Source: CAWJAP01 sp963834365 (GTDB lineage: Bacteria; Acidobacteriota; Vicinamibacteria; Vicinamibacterales; Vicinamibacteraceae). From it: 64,000 nt of DNA. Positions 1 through 8,750 of this stretch are shown here, piece after piece; the first letter of the stretch is position 1; each line of letters opens with the position of its first letter. The stretch covers positions 310,001 through 374,000 of the forward strand of contig CAWIBS010000029.1 of NCBI GenBank assembly GCA_963834365.1. Reading direction: 5' to 3'. Both the position numbers and the translations under genes were made by a program. A model generated the notes under the pieces. It was not told the origin of the DNA, did no database searches, and saw only the letters and a list, made by a program, of their open reading frames with translations.

Positions 1-1
1 G

Positions 2-64
2 CAATGGGCCAAGGCCGACAGCCGCCAGCGCGCGGTCGAAGTCGTCCTGACGAGGTTCAAGTAG
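2..64 (+). CDS. C-terminal end of an unidentified protein (cut by window edge)
   Basis: The frame beginning at base 2 reads 20 codons (QWAKADSRQRAVEVVLTRFK) and stops at TAG 62-64, just before the convergent rlmN stop. The Lys/Arg/Glu-rich helix-like composition and the convergent layout fit the tail of a real gene. Too little is present to name a family. An unlucky open frame cannot be excluded. Confidence 0.35.
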   Translation, partial: QWAKADSRQRAVEVVLTRFK

Positions 65-97
65 CCCTCATCTGATCGCTGCCGGCTGGCACCAGCG

Positions 98-1181
98 TCA
101 CATTCGCGCCGCAGCTTGCTGCGCCGGCGAACGCCGGGCGCCTTCGACGATCAGCTGTCCGCAGGCCGCACGGATGTCACGGCCGCGGCTCCTCCGCACC
201 GACACGGTGACCCCCTTTGCCGCCAGAATGGCCGCAAACGCGTTGACCCGAGCGTCCGACGGCCGCTCGAACGGAATGCCTGGCGCGGCGTTCAGCGGTA
301 GCAGGTTCACCTTTGCCCGCAGCCCATCCAGGAGCTTGACGAGGCGGCGCGCATCGGCCGGCGTATCGTTCACCCCCTCGAGCAGCACGTACTCGAACGT
401 GATCCGCGAGCGTCGCTTCACGGGAAAGCGGCGGCACGCCTCGATCAGCGCATCGAGGTCGAACTTGCGGTTGATGGGGACGAGCGCATCGCGCTGCTCA
501 CTCGTCGTCGCGTGCAGGGAGATTGCCAGGTTCGGCATGAAGGGCTCGGTCGCCAGCCGCTCGATCGCCGGGACGAGACCGACGGTCGAGAGGGTGATCC
601 GTCGCGGCGGCACGGCCAGCCCTTCGGCCGCCCCGACCATGCGCAAAGCCTTCATCGTCGCGTCGTAGTTGTGAAGCGGTTCGCCCATGCCCATGACGAC
701 GATGTTGAACGCGCGATCGGCGAGGCCGGTGTCGTTCGCGAGCAGACGAACCTGGGCCGCGATCTCTCCCGCCGTGAGATGCCGGGTGAGGCCCATCTTG
801 CCGGTCAGGCAGAACGCGCATTTCATCGCACAGCCGACCTGGGACGAAATGCAGAAAGTCTGGGCCGGGGTGTCCGGGATGTACACGGCTTCGATGCGGG
901 CTCCATCCGCCAGCCGAAGCAGGTACTTGGTCGTGCCGTCGCTCGACACGTCCTTTCGGTCGACGGCCGGCGTGCGGACGTGGCACGTGTCCTTCAGCCG
1001 CGCGCGCAGCGCGCGGCCGAGGTCTGACATGCGATCGAAGTCGGTGACTCCCCGGCGATGGATCCAGGCATAGATCTGTCGGGCATGGAACGCCGGGGCT
1101 CCAAGCCCCTGAAGCAGCGCCCCCAGCTCGCCCAGCTCGAGTTCCGCGAGGTCGGTTCCGGCCGAGGTGTGATTCTTGCAA
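98..1181 (-). CDS. rlmN: 23S rRNA (A2503-C2)/tRNA methyltransferase RlmN, start region frameshifted
   Basis: Radical-SAM enzyme that methylates C2 of A2503 in 23S rRNA and A37 in tRNAs. Counting from the Met at 1030, the CxxxCxxC iron-sulphur cluster motif (CAMKCAFC) is at residues 67-74, and the C-terminal cysteine that carries the methyl relay lies in RDIRAACGQL. The Met at 1030 is not the real start. The same frame continues upstream with the family's N-terminal helix region (ELGALLQGLGAPAFHARQIY, then AWIHRRGVTDF), open to about 1189 but with no ATG, GTG or TTG. A TTG at 1181 is in the neighbouring frame, so one base is probably gained or lost between about 1140 and 1181. The true start is unresolved. 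It is divergent from the M16 peptidase gene. Confidence 0.93.
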
Positions 1182-1225
1182 GTCTTTGATTAACAGCTAT
1201 TTATAAGGATTGAAAGTATACCACG
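1182..1225. promoter_or_regulatory. AT-rich divergent promoter region between rlmN and the M16 gene
   Basis: This is the only AT-rich stretch in the 300-base gap between the two divergent genes. It contains TATTTATAAGG (plus strand) and, on the minus strand, TATACTTTC followed by TTATAAATAG, both plausible -10 material. No convincing -35 pair at 17 bases was found for either direction, so this is a region call and not a mapped promoter. Confidence 0.35.
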
Positions 1226-1226
1226 A

Positions 1227-1275
1227 CCGGGGCCGGGCCCGGCCCTCCGGTGTTGAGCCGGCTGCCCCCGGCTGC
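1227..1275. repeat. GC-rich intergenic palindromic sequence
   Basis: Contains the self-complementary GGCCGGGCCCGGCC (1231-1244), followed by CTCCGGT and a second small inverted pair (GCCGGCTGC / CCCCGGCTGC). The phrase ending in CCCTCCGGT recurs in the palindromic stretch downstream of ruvC (about 43607-43615), which suggests the same dispersed repeat family. No coding potential was seen. Confidence 0.45.
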
Positions 1276-1340
1276 TTGGGATATGATCCGGGTTTCGACC
1301 CGGCCGGATGGGGCCGTCTGGGGGTCTCCGAGCTGCCACC

Positions 1341-2604
1341 ATGATTCGCCGCGCCGTCCTCGACAACGGGTTGCGACTCCTGACCGAGACGATGCCGCAC
1401 GTGAGGTCGGTGGCGATTGGCGTCTGGCTCACCCGCGGGTCGCGGCACGAAAGCGACGCACGCAGCGGGATCGCCCACTTCGTCGAGCACATGCTCTTCA
1501 AGGGCACGCAGACGCGCAGCGCCGAAGACATCGCCCAGGCCATCGACTCCATCGGCGGGCAACTCGACGCGTTCACGTCCAAGGAGTACGCCGGCTACTA
1601 CATCAAGGTCCTCGACGAGCATCTGCCGCTCGCCGTCGACCTGCTCGTCGGACGTGGTGCTGCACCCGCGGCTGGACGATGGCGACATCGACCGCGAGAA
1701 GAAGGTGATCCTCGAAGAGATCAAGATGGTCGAGGACACCCCTGACGATCTGGTGCACGAGATCTTCACCGAGAGCTACTGGCCGGCGCATCCTCTGGGC
1801 CGGCCGATTCTCGGGACTCGGCAGACAGTGGAATCGTTCACCCGAGCGGCACTCCTGGGCTACTTCAAGGACGCCTACATCGCCCCGAACCTCATCGTGG
1901 CGGCGGCGGGGAACTTCGACCCCGCCCACCTGCGCGGGCTGGTCGAGCGCGCTTTCGCGGATGTCGGCGTCAGGGGCAGTCCGGTCAACGGTGGCGGCCC
2001 CGGCACGGCCCCCTCCGTCGTCGTCCGCGAGAAGGATCTCGAGCAGAGCCATATCTGTCTCGGGACGCCGGGCTATCCGCAGAGCCATGACGATCGATAC
2101 GCCAGCTACGTGCTCAACACCGTCCTGGGCGGCTCGATGAGCTCGCGCCTCTTCCAGAACATCCGGGAGAAGCGCGGGCTCGCGTATGCGGTCTTCAGTG
2201 GTCTGACCGCTTACCGGGATGCCGGGATGCTCACCGTCTATGCCGGATGCGCGGCCGAGACGGTCGGAGAGGTCGTGGATCTCGTCGTCGAGGAGATGCG
2301 CGGCATCAAGCAGACGCCGCTCGCCGATACCGAGCTGCGGCGCGCGAAGGACCACCTGAAGGGCAGCCTGATGCTCGGCCTCGAGAGCACGTCGAGCCGC
2401 ATGTCGCATCTGGCCAGGCAGGACATCTACTTCGATCGTCAGTTCACGCTCGACGAAACGCTGGACGGCATCGAGTCGGTGACGCAGGATGACGTGCGGC
2501 GGGTGGCGGGACACCTCTTCTCGAACGGATCGCTCGGCGTGACCGTGCTCGGACCGGCGATGCCGGGTCTCGACCTCTCTCCGGGCCGGCTGGACCTGGC
2601 GTGA
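1341..2604 (+). CDS. M16 family zinc metallopeptidase (processing-peptidase-like), frameshifted
   Basis: Pitrilysin-family peptidase of the short bacterial type (about 420 residues). The inverted zinc motif HxxEH is seen as HFVEHMLFKGT, with the downstream glutamate region EKKVILEEIKM. The C-terminal half has the usual GGSMSSRLFQNIREKRGLAY segment. The gene reads in one frame to codon 1644 (VDLL) and then in the +1 frame from 1648 (SDVVLHPRLD), so one surplus base lies at about 1644-1648; joined, the protein is full length and colinear with the family. ATG 1341 gives the standard MIRRAVLDNGLRLL start. The stop overlaps the purB GTG by four bases (GTGA), so it heads the purine cluster. Its substrate is unknown. 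Confidence 0.9.
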
Positions 2605-3947
2605 TTGCGCGTTACACGCACCCCGAGATGGGGCGAATCTGGAGCGACCGGCGGCGGTTCGAGTCGTGGCTCGCCGTCGAGTCGGCGGCGGCTGACGTCA
2701 TGGCGGCGGCCGGCATCATCCCTGGAGAGGCGGCTCGCGACATCCGCGAGCGTGGCGCCTTCGACCCGGTCCGCATCGAAGAGATCGAGCGCGAGACGCA
2801 GCACGACGTCATCGCCTTCACGACCAACGTGGCGGAGCACGTCGGGCCGAACGCGCGCTGGCTGCATTTCGGCCTGACCTCGTCCGACGTCGTGGACACG
2901 GCGCTCGCCTTGCAGATGCGCGAGGCCTGCGATCTGGTGCTCGCCGGCATCGAGACCTTGCGGGGCTCGATTCGCCGCCGGGCGCAGGAGCATCGGGCGA
3001 CGCCGATGATTGGACGCACCCACGGCGTCCATGCCGAGCCGATGACGTTCGGGCTCAAGCTCGCGCTCTGGTATGCGGAGCTGGGCCGCAATCTCGACCG
3101 CCTGCGGCGCGCGCGGAGTGGCGTGGCGGTCGGGAAGATTTCGGGTGCCGTCGGCACCTTCGCCCACCTCGACCCCTCGATCGAGGCGGCAGTGTGCCGG
3201 CAGCTCGGCCTCGAGCCGGCACCGGTCTCGTCGCAGATCGTCCAGCGCGATCGTCACGCCGAGCTGATGACGGCGCTCGCGATCGCCGCGGCGTCGCTCG
3301 AGAAGTTCGCCCTCGAGGTCCGCGGCTTGCAGAAGACGGAGATCGGCGAAGTCGAGGAGCCGTTCGGCAAGGGCCAGAAGGGCTCCTCGGCGATGCCGCA
3401 CAAACGGAACCCGGTCGGCTGCGAGCAGATTGTCGGCCTCGCGCGGCTCGTCCGCGGCAACGCCATGGCGGCGATCGAGAACATCGCGTTGTGGCACGAG
3501 CGGGATATTTCGCATTCTTCGGTGGAACGCGTCATCCTGCCCGACAGCTTCATCCTGCTCGACCACATGCTGCGGCGTTTCACGCGCATCGTCGACGGCA
3601 TGGTCGTCTATCCCGACCGGATGCGCGAGAATCTGGCACGCTCGCGCGGCGTCGTCTTTTCGGGCACGATCCTCCTGGAGCTCGCCCGCCGGGGACTGTC
3701 ACGCGAGCGTGCGTACGAGATGGTCCAGCGGCAGGCGATGCGTGCGTTCCACGAACAGCGAGACTTCAAGTCTCTCCTCCTCGCCGACGCCGACCTGCTG
3801 GCGGTGCTGCCGGCCGCCGAGGTGGAGAAGGCGTTCGATCTGGACGTCCAGCTGCGCAATGTCGGAACGGTCATCGACCGGGTCTTCGCTGGCTCCGACG
3901 ATGCGCCCGCGCCGACGCCGACGCCACAATTGACGGCCAGGAGCTGA
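2601..3947 (+). CDS. purB: Adenylosuccinate lyase
   Basis: Catalyses two steps of purine synthesis: SAICAR to AICAR plus fumarate, and adenylosuccinate to AMP plus fumarate. The fumarase/aspartase signature GSSAMPHKRNP with the catalytic serine loop is clear near residue 260, and the family segments TSSDVVDTALALQMR and GRTHGVHAEPMTFG are present. Length is 448 residues, normal for the family with a short, low-complexity, proline-rich tail (APTPTPQLTARS). The GTG start overlaps the preceding M16 stop (GTGA), implying translational coupling. A heptamer repeat tract starts five bases after its stop. Confidence 0.97.
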   Translation: MIARYTHPEMGRIWSDRRRFESWLAVESAAADVMAAAGIIPGEAARDIRERGAFDPVRIEEIERETQHDVIAFTTNVAEHVGPNARWLHFGLTSSDVVDTALALQMREACDLVLAGIETLRGSIRRRAQEHRATPMIGRTHGVHAEPMTFGLKLALWYAELGRNLDRLRRARSGVAVGKISGAVGTFAHLDPSIEAAVCRQLGLEPAPVSSQIVQRDRHAELMTALAIAAASLEKFALEVRGLQKTEIGEVEEPFGKGQKGSSAMPHKRNPVGCEQIVGLARLVRGNAMAAIENIALWHERDISHSSVERVILPDSFILLDHMLRRFTRIVDGMVVYPDRMRENLARSRGVVFSGTILLELARRGLSRERAYEMVQRQAMRAFHEQRDFKSLLLADADLLAVLPAAEVEKAFDLDVQLRNVGTVIDRVFAGSDDAPAPTPTPQLTARS

Positions 3948-3951
3948 GTTC

Positions 3952-3985
3952 TGGTAGCTGGTAGCTGGTAGTTGGTAGCTGGTTC
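3952..3985. repeat. Heptamer tandem tract, unit TGGTAGC
   Basis: Four near-perfect 7-base units (TGGTAGC, TGGTAGC, TGGTAGT, TGGTAGC) and a partial fifth (TGGTTCA) lie between purB and purS, beginning five bases after the purB stop and ending about 25 bases before purS. One of several such tracts in this window (TGGTNNN family). Confidence 0.85.
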
Positions 3986-4009
3986 ATCGTTCCCGACTGG
4001 TCCCGCCTC

Positions 4010-4267
4010 ATGCCCACGTATCGAGCCCGGGTGTTCGTCACGCTCAAGCCATCGGTCTTCGATCCCCAGGGCCGGACGATCGCCGAGTCGTTGCACACCA
4101 TGGGCTACGGGCGTGTGGGTGACGTCCGCCAGGGCAAGTACTTCGAGCTCGACGTGGACGCGGACTCCGCCGAGTCGGCGCGCGCGACCGCGGACGAGGT
4201 TTCGCGTCGGCTCCTGGCCAATCCCGTGATCGAGAGCTACAAGGTCGAGATCGGACCGACACCATGA
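4010..4267 (+). CDS. purS: Phosphoribosylformylglycinamidine synthase subunit PurS
   Basis: Small (85 residues) structural subunit that bridges PurL and PurQ in the three-part FGAM synthase. The sequence has the PurS pattern: an N-terminal beta strand (ARVFVTLKPSVFDPQG), the LHTMGYGRVGDVRQGKYFEL core and the C-terminal NPVIESYKVEI. Its presence agrees with the short PurL and separate PurQ encoded just downstream. Its stop overlaps the purQ ATG by four bases (ATGA). Confidence 0.95.
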   Translation: MPTYRARVFVTLKPSVFDPQGRTIAESLHTMGYGRVGDVRQGKYFELDVDADSAESARATADEVSRRLLANPVIESYKVEIGPTP

Positions 4268-4977
4268 AGTTCGCCGTCGTCGTCTTTCCGGGTTCGAACT
4301 GCGACCACGACGCCTATCACGCGGCGAAGCACGTGCTGGGCCAGGACGCGCAGTTCGTCTGGCACAAGGACACGTCGCTCGGGGGCGCCGACGTCGTCAT
4401 TCTGCCCGGTGGATTCGCCCACGGCGACTATCTGCGGACGGGCGCGATTGCCCGCTTTTCGCCGGTGATGGACGCCGTGGCCGCGTTTGCCGGAGCCGGC
4501 GGCCCGGTACTCGGGATCTGCAACGGCTTTCAGGTGCTGCTGGAGGCCGGGCTCCTGGATGGGGCGATGTTGCGGAATCGCGACAGGTACCGCTGTGAGT
4601 ACCTGCACGTCCGCGTCGAGCGGGCCGACACGCCGTTCACCAGGCTGTGCTCCGCGGGCGATCGGCTTCGCCTCCCGATCGCGCACGGCGAAGGCAACTA
4701 CTACGCGCCGCCGGACGTGCTCGAACGGCTCGAGCGCAACGGGCAAATCGTCTTTCGTTACGTGGACGCCGACGGGACACCGTCGGATGATGCCAACCCG
4801 AACGGCTCGCTGCGGAACATTGCCGGCATCTGCAATCCCGCCGGCAACATCGTCGGACTGATGCCGCATCCCGAACGCGCGTGCGAGCTGGCGCTCGGGA
4901 GCGCGGACGGGCGCGTCGTGCTCGAATCGGTCATCGCGCACGTCCAGGGCGGCGCTCCGCTGGTGGCGCGCGCCTGA
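4264..4977 (+). CDS. purQ: Phosphoribosylformylglycinamidine synthase glutaminase subunit PurQ
   Basis: Class I glutamine amidotransferase that feeds ammonia to PurL. The nucleophile elbow reads GICNGFQ (Cys near residue 85), and the His-x-Glu of the triad is in MPHPERA near the C-terminus. At 237 residues it is of normal length. ATG 4264 overlaps purS, so purS-purQ are translationally coupled; purL follows after 46 bases. Confidence 0.97.
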   Translation: MKFAVVVFPGSNCDHDAYHAAKHVLGQDAQFVWHKDTSLGGADVVILPGGFAHGDYLRTGAIARFSPVMDAVAAFAGAGGPVLGICNGFQVLLEAGLLDGAMLRNRDRYRCEYLHVRVERADTPFTRLCSAGDRLRLPIAHGEGNYYAPPDVLERLERNGQIVFRYVDADGTPSDDANPNGSLRNIAGICNPAGNIVGLMPHPERACELALGSADGRVVLESVIAHVQGGAPLVARA

Positions 4978-5023
4978 GCGTCGGACGGCGGAGGCCATTC
5001 CCCGGCCCAGGAACAACGCGTTC

Positions 5024-7282
5024 ATGCCTTTCGATTCCGCTACCCTGGACCGCCACGGCATCACGGCGGACGAATACGGCCGGATCACGACCCTGCTCGG
5101 ACGGGAGCCGAACCTCACCGAGCTCGGGATGTTCTCGGTGATGTGGTCCGAGCATTGCAGCTACAAGAGCTCACGCGTGCACCTGAAGACGCTGCCGACG
5201 ACCGGACCGCGGGTCGTGCAGGGGCCGGGTGAGAACGCCGGCGCCGTGGACATCGGTGACGGGCTGGCGGCCGTGTTCAAGATCGAATCCCACAACCATC
5301 CCTCCTTCATCGAGCCGTATCAGGGTGCGGCGACCGGCGTCGGCGGCATCATCCGCGACATCTTCACCATGGGGGCGAGGCCGATCGCGCTCCTGGACGC
5401 CCTGCGGTTCGGTCCGCTGGACTCTGCGCACACACGGCGGATCTTCGAGGGCGTCGTGGCCGGCATCGGCGGCTACGGGAACAGCATCGGGATTCCGACC
5501 ATCGGCGGCGAAGTGGCCTTCGACGAGTCCTATGCCGAGAACCCGCTGGTGAATGCCCTGTGCCTGGGCATCGCGCGCACGGCCGACATCATCAAGGGCC
5601 GGGCCGAGGGCGTCGGGAACCCCGTCTACTACGTCGGATTGAAGACCGGCCGCGATGGCATCCATGGCGCGACGATGGCGTCGGCGGAGTTCGACGAGCA
5701 ATCGGCGGAGAAGCGTCCGGCCGTGCAGGTCGGCGACCCCTTCATGGAGAAACTGCTCCTCGAAGCCTGCCTCGAGGTGATGAAGTCGGACGCGCTCGTC
5801 GGCATCCAGGACATGGGGGCGGCCGGGCTCACCTGTTCCACGTGCGAGATGGCGGCGCGTGCCGGCACGGGCATCGACTTCGATGTGTCGGCGGTCCCGC
5901 GACGTGAGACCGGCATGACGCCGTACGAGACCCTGCTCTCGGAGTCCCAGGAGCGAATGCTGCTCGTCGTCAAGGCCGGACGCGAGGCCGAGGTCGAGCA
6001 GGTGTTCGAGCGCTGGGACCTGCATGCCGTGCGCATCGGCACCGTCACCGGCGACGGAGTCGTGCGGGTGCGCGATCAGGGCGTTCTCGTCGCCGAGATC
6101 CCCGGCACGGCGCTGACCGACGAAGCCCCTCTCTACAACCGTCCCTCCGCGCGTCCTCCGGATTTCGACGAAACGCGCACGATCCCGGCTGCAGCGATCG
6201 GACCGGCGCGGTCCGCGAACCAGAACCTGCTGACGCTGCTCGCCTCGCCGACCATTGCGAGCAAGCGATGGGTCTACCGGCAGTACGACTCGATGGTCCG
6301 AACCAACACCATCGTCCTTGCCGGATCGGGCACGCCTGCTGTCCGGGTGAAAGGGACGAACCGGGCTCTGGCCATCTCGGTTGACGGCAACGGGCGGTTC
6401 GTCGCGCTCGATCCGCGGCGTGGCACGATGGCCGTCGTGGCTGAGGCGGCGCGCAACGTGGCATGCGCCGGCGCCGTCCCGATTGGCGCGACGAACAACC
6501 TCAACTTCGGCAACCCCGAACGTCCGGAGATCATGTGGCAGCTCGTGGAGTCGATCGCCGGACTTGGCGAGGCCTGCCGTGCGTTCGAGATTCCCGTCAC
6601 CGGCGGCAACGTCAGCTTGTACAATGAGACGGAAGGCCGCGCGATCCTGCCGACGCCCGTCATCGGCATCGTCGGCCTCCTCGAAGACGCCGACGCGGTG
6701 CTGGATCGGCGTTTCAAGGTTCGAGACCGCGTCGTGATCCTGCTCGGCGAGAACGCCGGCGAGCTCGGTGGCAGCGAGTACCTGAAATCGATGTATGGGT
6801 TGGTGCGAGGTGTGCCGCCTGCTGTCGACCTCGCTCGCGAACTGGCCGTGCAACGGGTGCTGCCGCGTCTCGCCATGGATCGTCTGATCGATTCGGCTCA
6901 CGACATTGCCGAGGGTGGGCTGGCCGTGGCGATCGCCGAGTGCTGTTTCGACACGGGTGGCATCGGCGTGCACGTCGATCTCACAGGCGCTGCCGGCGCG
7001 GACTGGATCCCCGGTCGGAGCTCGTCGATTGAAGAACAGACGTTGTTCGGCGAATCGGCGCCGCTCGTCGTCGTGTCGGCCTCCGAGACTCACGCGCCGG
7101 CCGTCGTCGCCCGCGCCGAAGACGCGGGGCTGCCGGCGCGAGTCATCGGCCGGACCGGCGGGTCGCGCATTCGAATCGCCATCGACGGTCGGGAGGCGGT
7201 CGACACGGCAGTGGCCGACGCGGAGCGCACCTGGGCGACGGCGATCGAATCGCGCATGATCAGGCGGGCCGGAGCCGCCTAG
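5024..7282 (+). CDS. purL: Phosphoribosylformylglycinamidine synthase subunit PurL (small type)
   Basis: Converts FGAR to FGAM with ATP and ammonia, in complex with PurS and PurQ. At 752 residues it is the short form, lacking the fused glutaminase. Recognisable segments are MWSEHCSYKSSRVHLKTLPT (N-terminal), the Gly-rich VQGPGENAGAVDIGDG loop, KIESHNHPS with the catalytic His, GGIIRDIFTMGARP, and the duplicated half with NNLNFGNPERPE and GGNVSLYNET. The frame is intact. ATG 5024 follows a weak AGGAA. A long open frame on the opposite strand is a codon-bias shadow. Confidence 0.97.
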   Translation: MPFDSATLDRHGITADEYGRITTLLGREPNLTELGMFSVMWSEHCSYKSSRVHLKTLPTTGPRVVQGPGENAGAVDIGDGLAAVFKIESHNHPSFIEPYQGAATGVGGIIRDIFTMGARPIALLDALRFGPLDSAHTRRIFEGVVAGIGGYGNSIGIPTIGGEVAFDESYAENPLVNALCLGIARTADIIKGRAEGVGNPVYYVGLKTGRDGIHGATMASAEFDEQSAEKRPAVQVGDPFMEKLLLEACLEVMKSDALVGIQDMGAAGLTCSTCEMAARAGTGIDFDVSAVPRRETGMTPYETLLSESQERMLLVVKAGREAEVEQVFERWDLHAVRIGTVTGDGVVRVRDQGVLVAEIPGTALTDEAPLYNRPSARPPDFDETRTIPAAAIGPARSANQNLLTLLASPTIASKRWVYRQYDSMVRTNTIVLAGSGTPAVRVKGTNRALAISVDGNGRFVALDPRRGTMAVVAEAARNVACAGAVPIGATNNLNFGNPERPEIMWQLVESIAGLGEACRAFEIPVTGGNVSLYNETEGRAILPTPVIGIVGLLEDADAVLDRRFKVRDRVVILLGENAGELGGSEYLKSMYGLVRGVPPAVDLARELAVQRVLPRLAMDRLIDSAHDIAEGGLAVAIAECCFDTGGIGVHVDLTGAAGADWIPGRSSSIEEQTLFGESAPLVVVSASETHAPAVVARAEDAGLPARVIGRTGGSRIRIAIDGREAVDTAVADAERTWATAIESRMIRRAGAA

Positions 7283-7289
7283 CCACCTC

Positions 7290-8705
7290 ATGGACAAGTT
7301 CCGCGACGAATGCGGCGTGTTCGCCATCTATGGCCATCCCGAGGCCGCCAACCTCGCGTACCTCGGGCTGTACGCGCTGCAGCATCGGGGTCAGGAGAGC
7401 GCCGGCATCGCGGCGTCGGACGGTGAGACCGTTCGCCTGTCGCGAGCGATGGGCGAGGTGGCCGCCTCGTTCGATCAAGCCACGCTGGCGGGCCTCGTCG
7501 GGTCGAACGCGATCGGCCACGTGCGCTACTCGACCGCCGGATCGAGCCGCATCGAGAACGCTGCGCCGCTGCTCATCGACTGCGCGCACGGGCAGTTCGC
7601 GATTGGTCACAACGGCAACCTGGTGAACGCGATCGAGCTGCGCGACGAGCTCGTCCGCCAGGGATCCATCTTCCAGACCACCACGGACACCGAAGTCATC
7701 GTCCACCTGTTCGCGCGGTCGAAGGCTCCGAGCGTCGAAGGCGGTGTCATCGACGCGCTGACGCAGGTGCGCGGCGCCTTCTCGCTCGTCATGATCACGA
7801 AGGACCGCATCCTGGCGGCTCGTGACCCGCACGGTTTCAGGCCCCTCGTCCTCGGCCGCCTCGGCGAGGCCGTCATCGTGTGTTCCGAGACCTGCGCGCT
7901 GGACCTGATCGGGGCAACCTACGTCCGCGATGTCGAGCCGGGCGAGATTCTGTCGATCGGCCGGCACGGCGTGAAATCCGTCAAACCGTTTCCGCCGCAG
8001 CCGCTCGCGCACTGCATCTTCGAGCACGTGTATTTCGCCCGGCCCGACAGTTACGTGTTCGGACGGAGCGTCAATGAGGTGCGCACCGAGTTCGGACGAC
8101 AGCTCGCCCGCGAAGCGCCGGTTGACGCGGATGTCATCGTGCCCGTTCCCGACTCGGGCGTGTGCGCCGCGGTCGGCTTCTCGGAAATCGCCGACGTGCC
8201 GATGCGGTTCGGGCTCATCCGCAACCATTACATCGGTCGAACCTTCATCGAGCCGCAACAGTCGATCCGTCACTTTGGCGTGAAGATCAAGCTGAATCCG
8301 GTCCGCAGCATTCTCGAAGGCAAGCGCGTCGTCCTCGTGGACGACTCCATCGTGCGGGGGACGACGAGCCGCAAGATCGTGAAGCTGGTGAAGGCGGCCG
8401 GCGCCACGGAAGTGCACGTGCGGATCAGCTGTCCGCCGACGATCTCGCCGTGCTTCTACGGCGTGGACACACCCAGGCGTTCGGAGCTCATCGCCGCCAC
8501 GCATTCGCTCGAGGAAATCCAGACGTATCTGAACGCCGACAGCCTCGCCTATCTGGGCCTGCCCGGCTTGCTGGCCGCCGTGGCGCCCGGTCAGCGGTCC
8601 TACTGCACGTCCTGCTACACAGGGACCTATCCCGTCGAGTTCCCGCGCGACTCGAGCTCGTACCTGCAGCTCGCGCTCAAGCTCGATCGAGTGGCGTCGG
8701 GCTAG
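7290..8705 (+). CDS. purF: Amidophosphoribosyltransferase
   Basis: First committed enzyme of purine synthesis, making phosphoribosylamine from PRPP and glutamine. A short propeptide (MDKFRDE) precedes the N-terminal nucleophile cysteine (CGVFAIYGHPEAANL). The glutaminase domain has GHVRYSTAG and HNGNLVNA, and the C-terminal PRPP-binding loop is VVLVDDSIVRGTTS. The cysteines late in the protein (CPPTISPC, CTSCYTG) are the positions that bind a 4Fe-4S cluster in B. subtilis-type enzymes, so oxygen-sensitive turnover is plausible. Length is 471 residues; it starts eight bases after the purL stop. Confidence 0.97.
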   Translation: MDKFRDECGVFAIYGHPEAANLAYLGLYALQHRGQESAGIAASDGETVRLSRAMGEVAASFDQATLAGLVGSNAIGHVRYSTAGSSRIENAAPLLIDCAHGQFAIGHNGNLVNAIELRDELVRQGSIFQTTTDTEVIVHLFARSKAPSVEGGVIDALTQVRGAFSLVMITKDRILAARDPHGFRPLVLGRLGEAVIVCSETCALDLIGATYVRDVEPGEILSIGRHGVKSVKPFPPQPLAHCIFEHVYFARPDSYVFGRSVNEVRTEFGRQLAREAPVDADVIVPVPDSGVCAAVGFSEIADVPMRFGLIRNHYIGRTFIEPQQSIRHFGVKIKLNPVRSILEGKRVVLVDDSIVRGTTSRKIVKLVKAAGATEVHVRISCPPTISPCFYGVDTPRRSELIAATHSLEEIQTYLNADSLAYLGLPGLLAAVAPGQRSYCTSCYTGTYPVEFPRDSSSYLQLALKLDRVASG

Positions 8706-8750
8706 CCTTGTCTGCACGAGCGCATCGCCAGATGATCCCGGGCCGCTTCG

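Noticed and set aside
5171..7327. A 718-codon open frame antisense to purL
   Set aside because: It is a GC-rich shadow of the real gene: no conserved motifs, Arg/Asp/Gly-rich composition, and purL is fully intact on the other strand.
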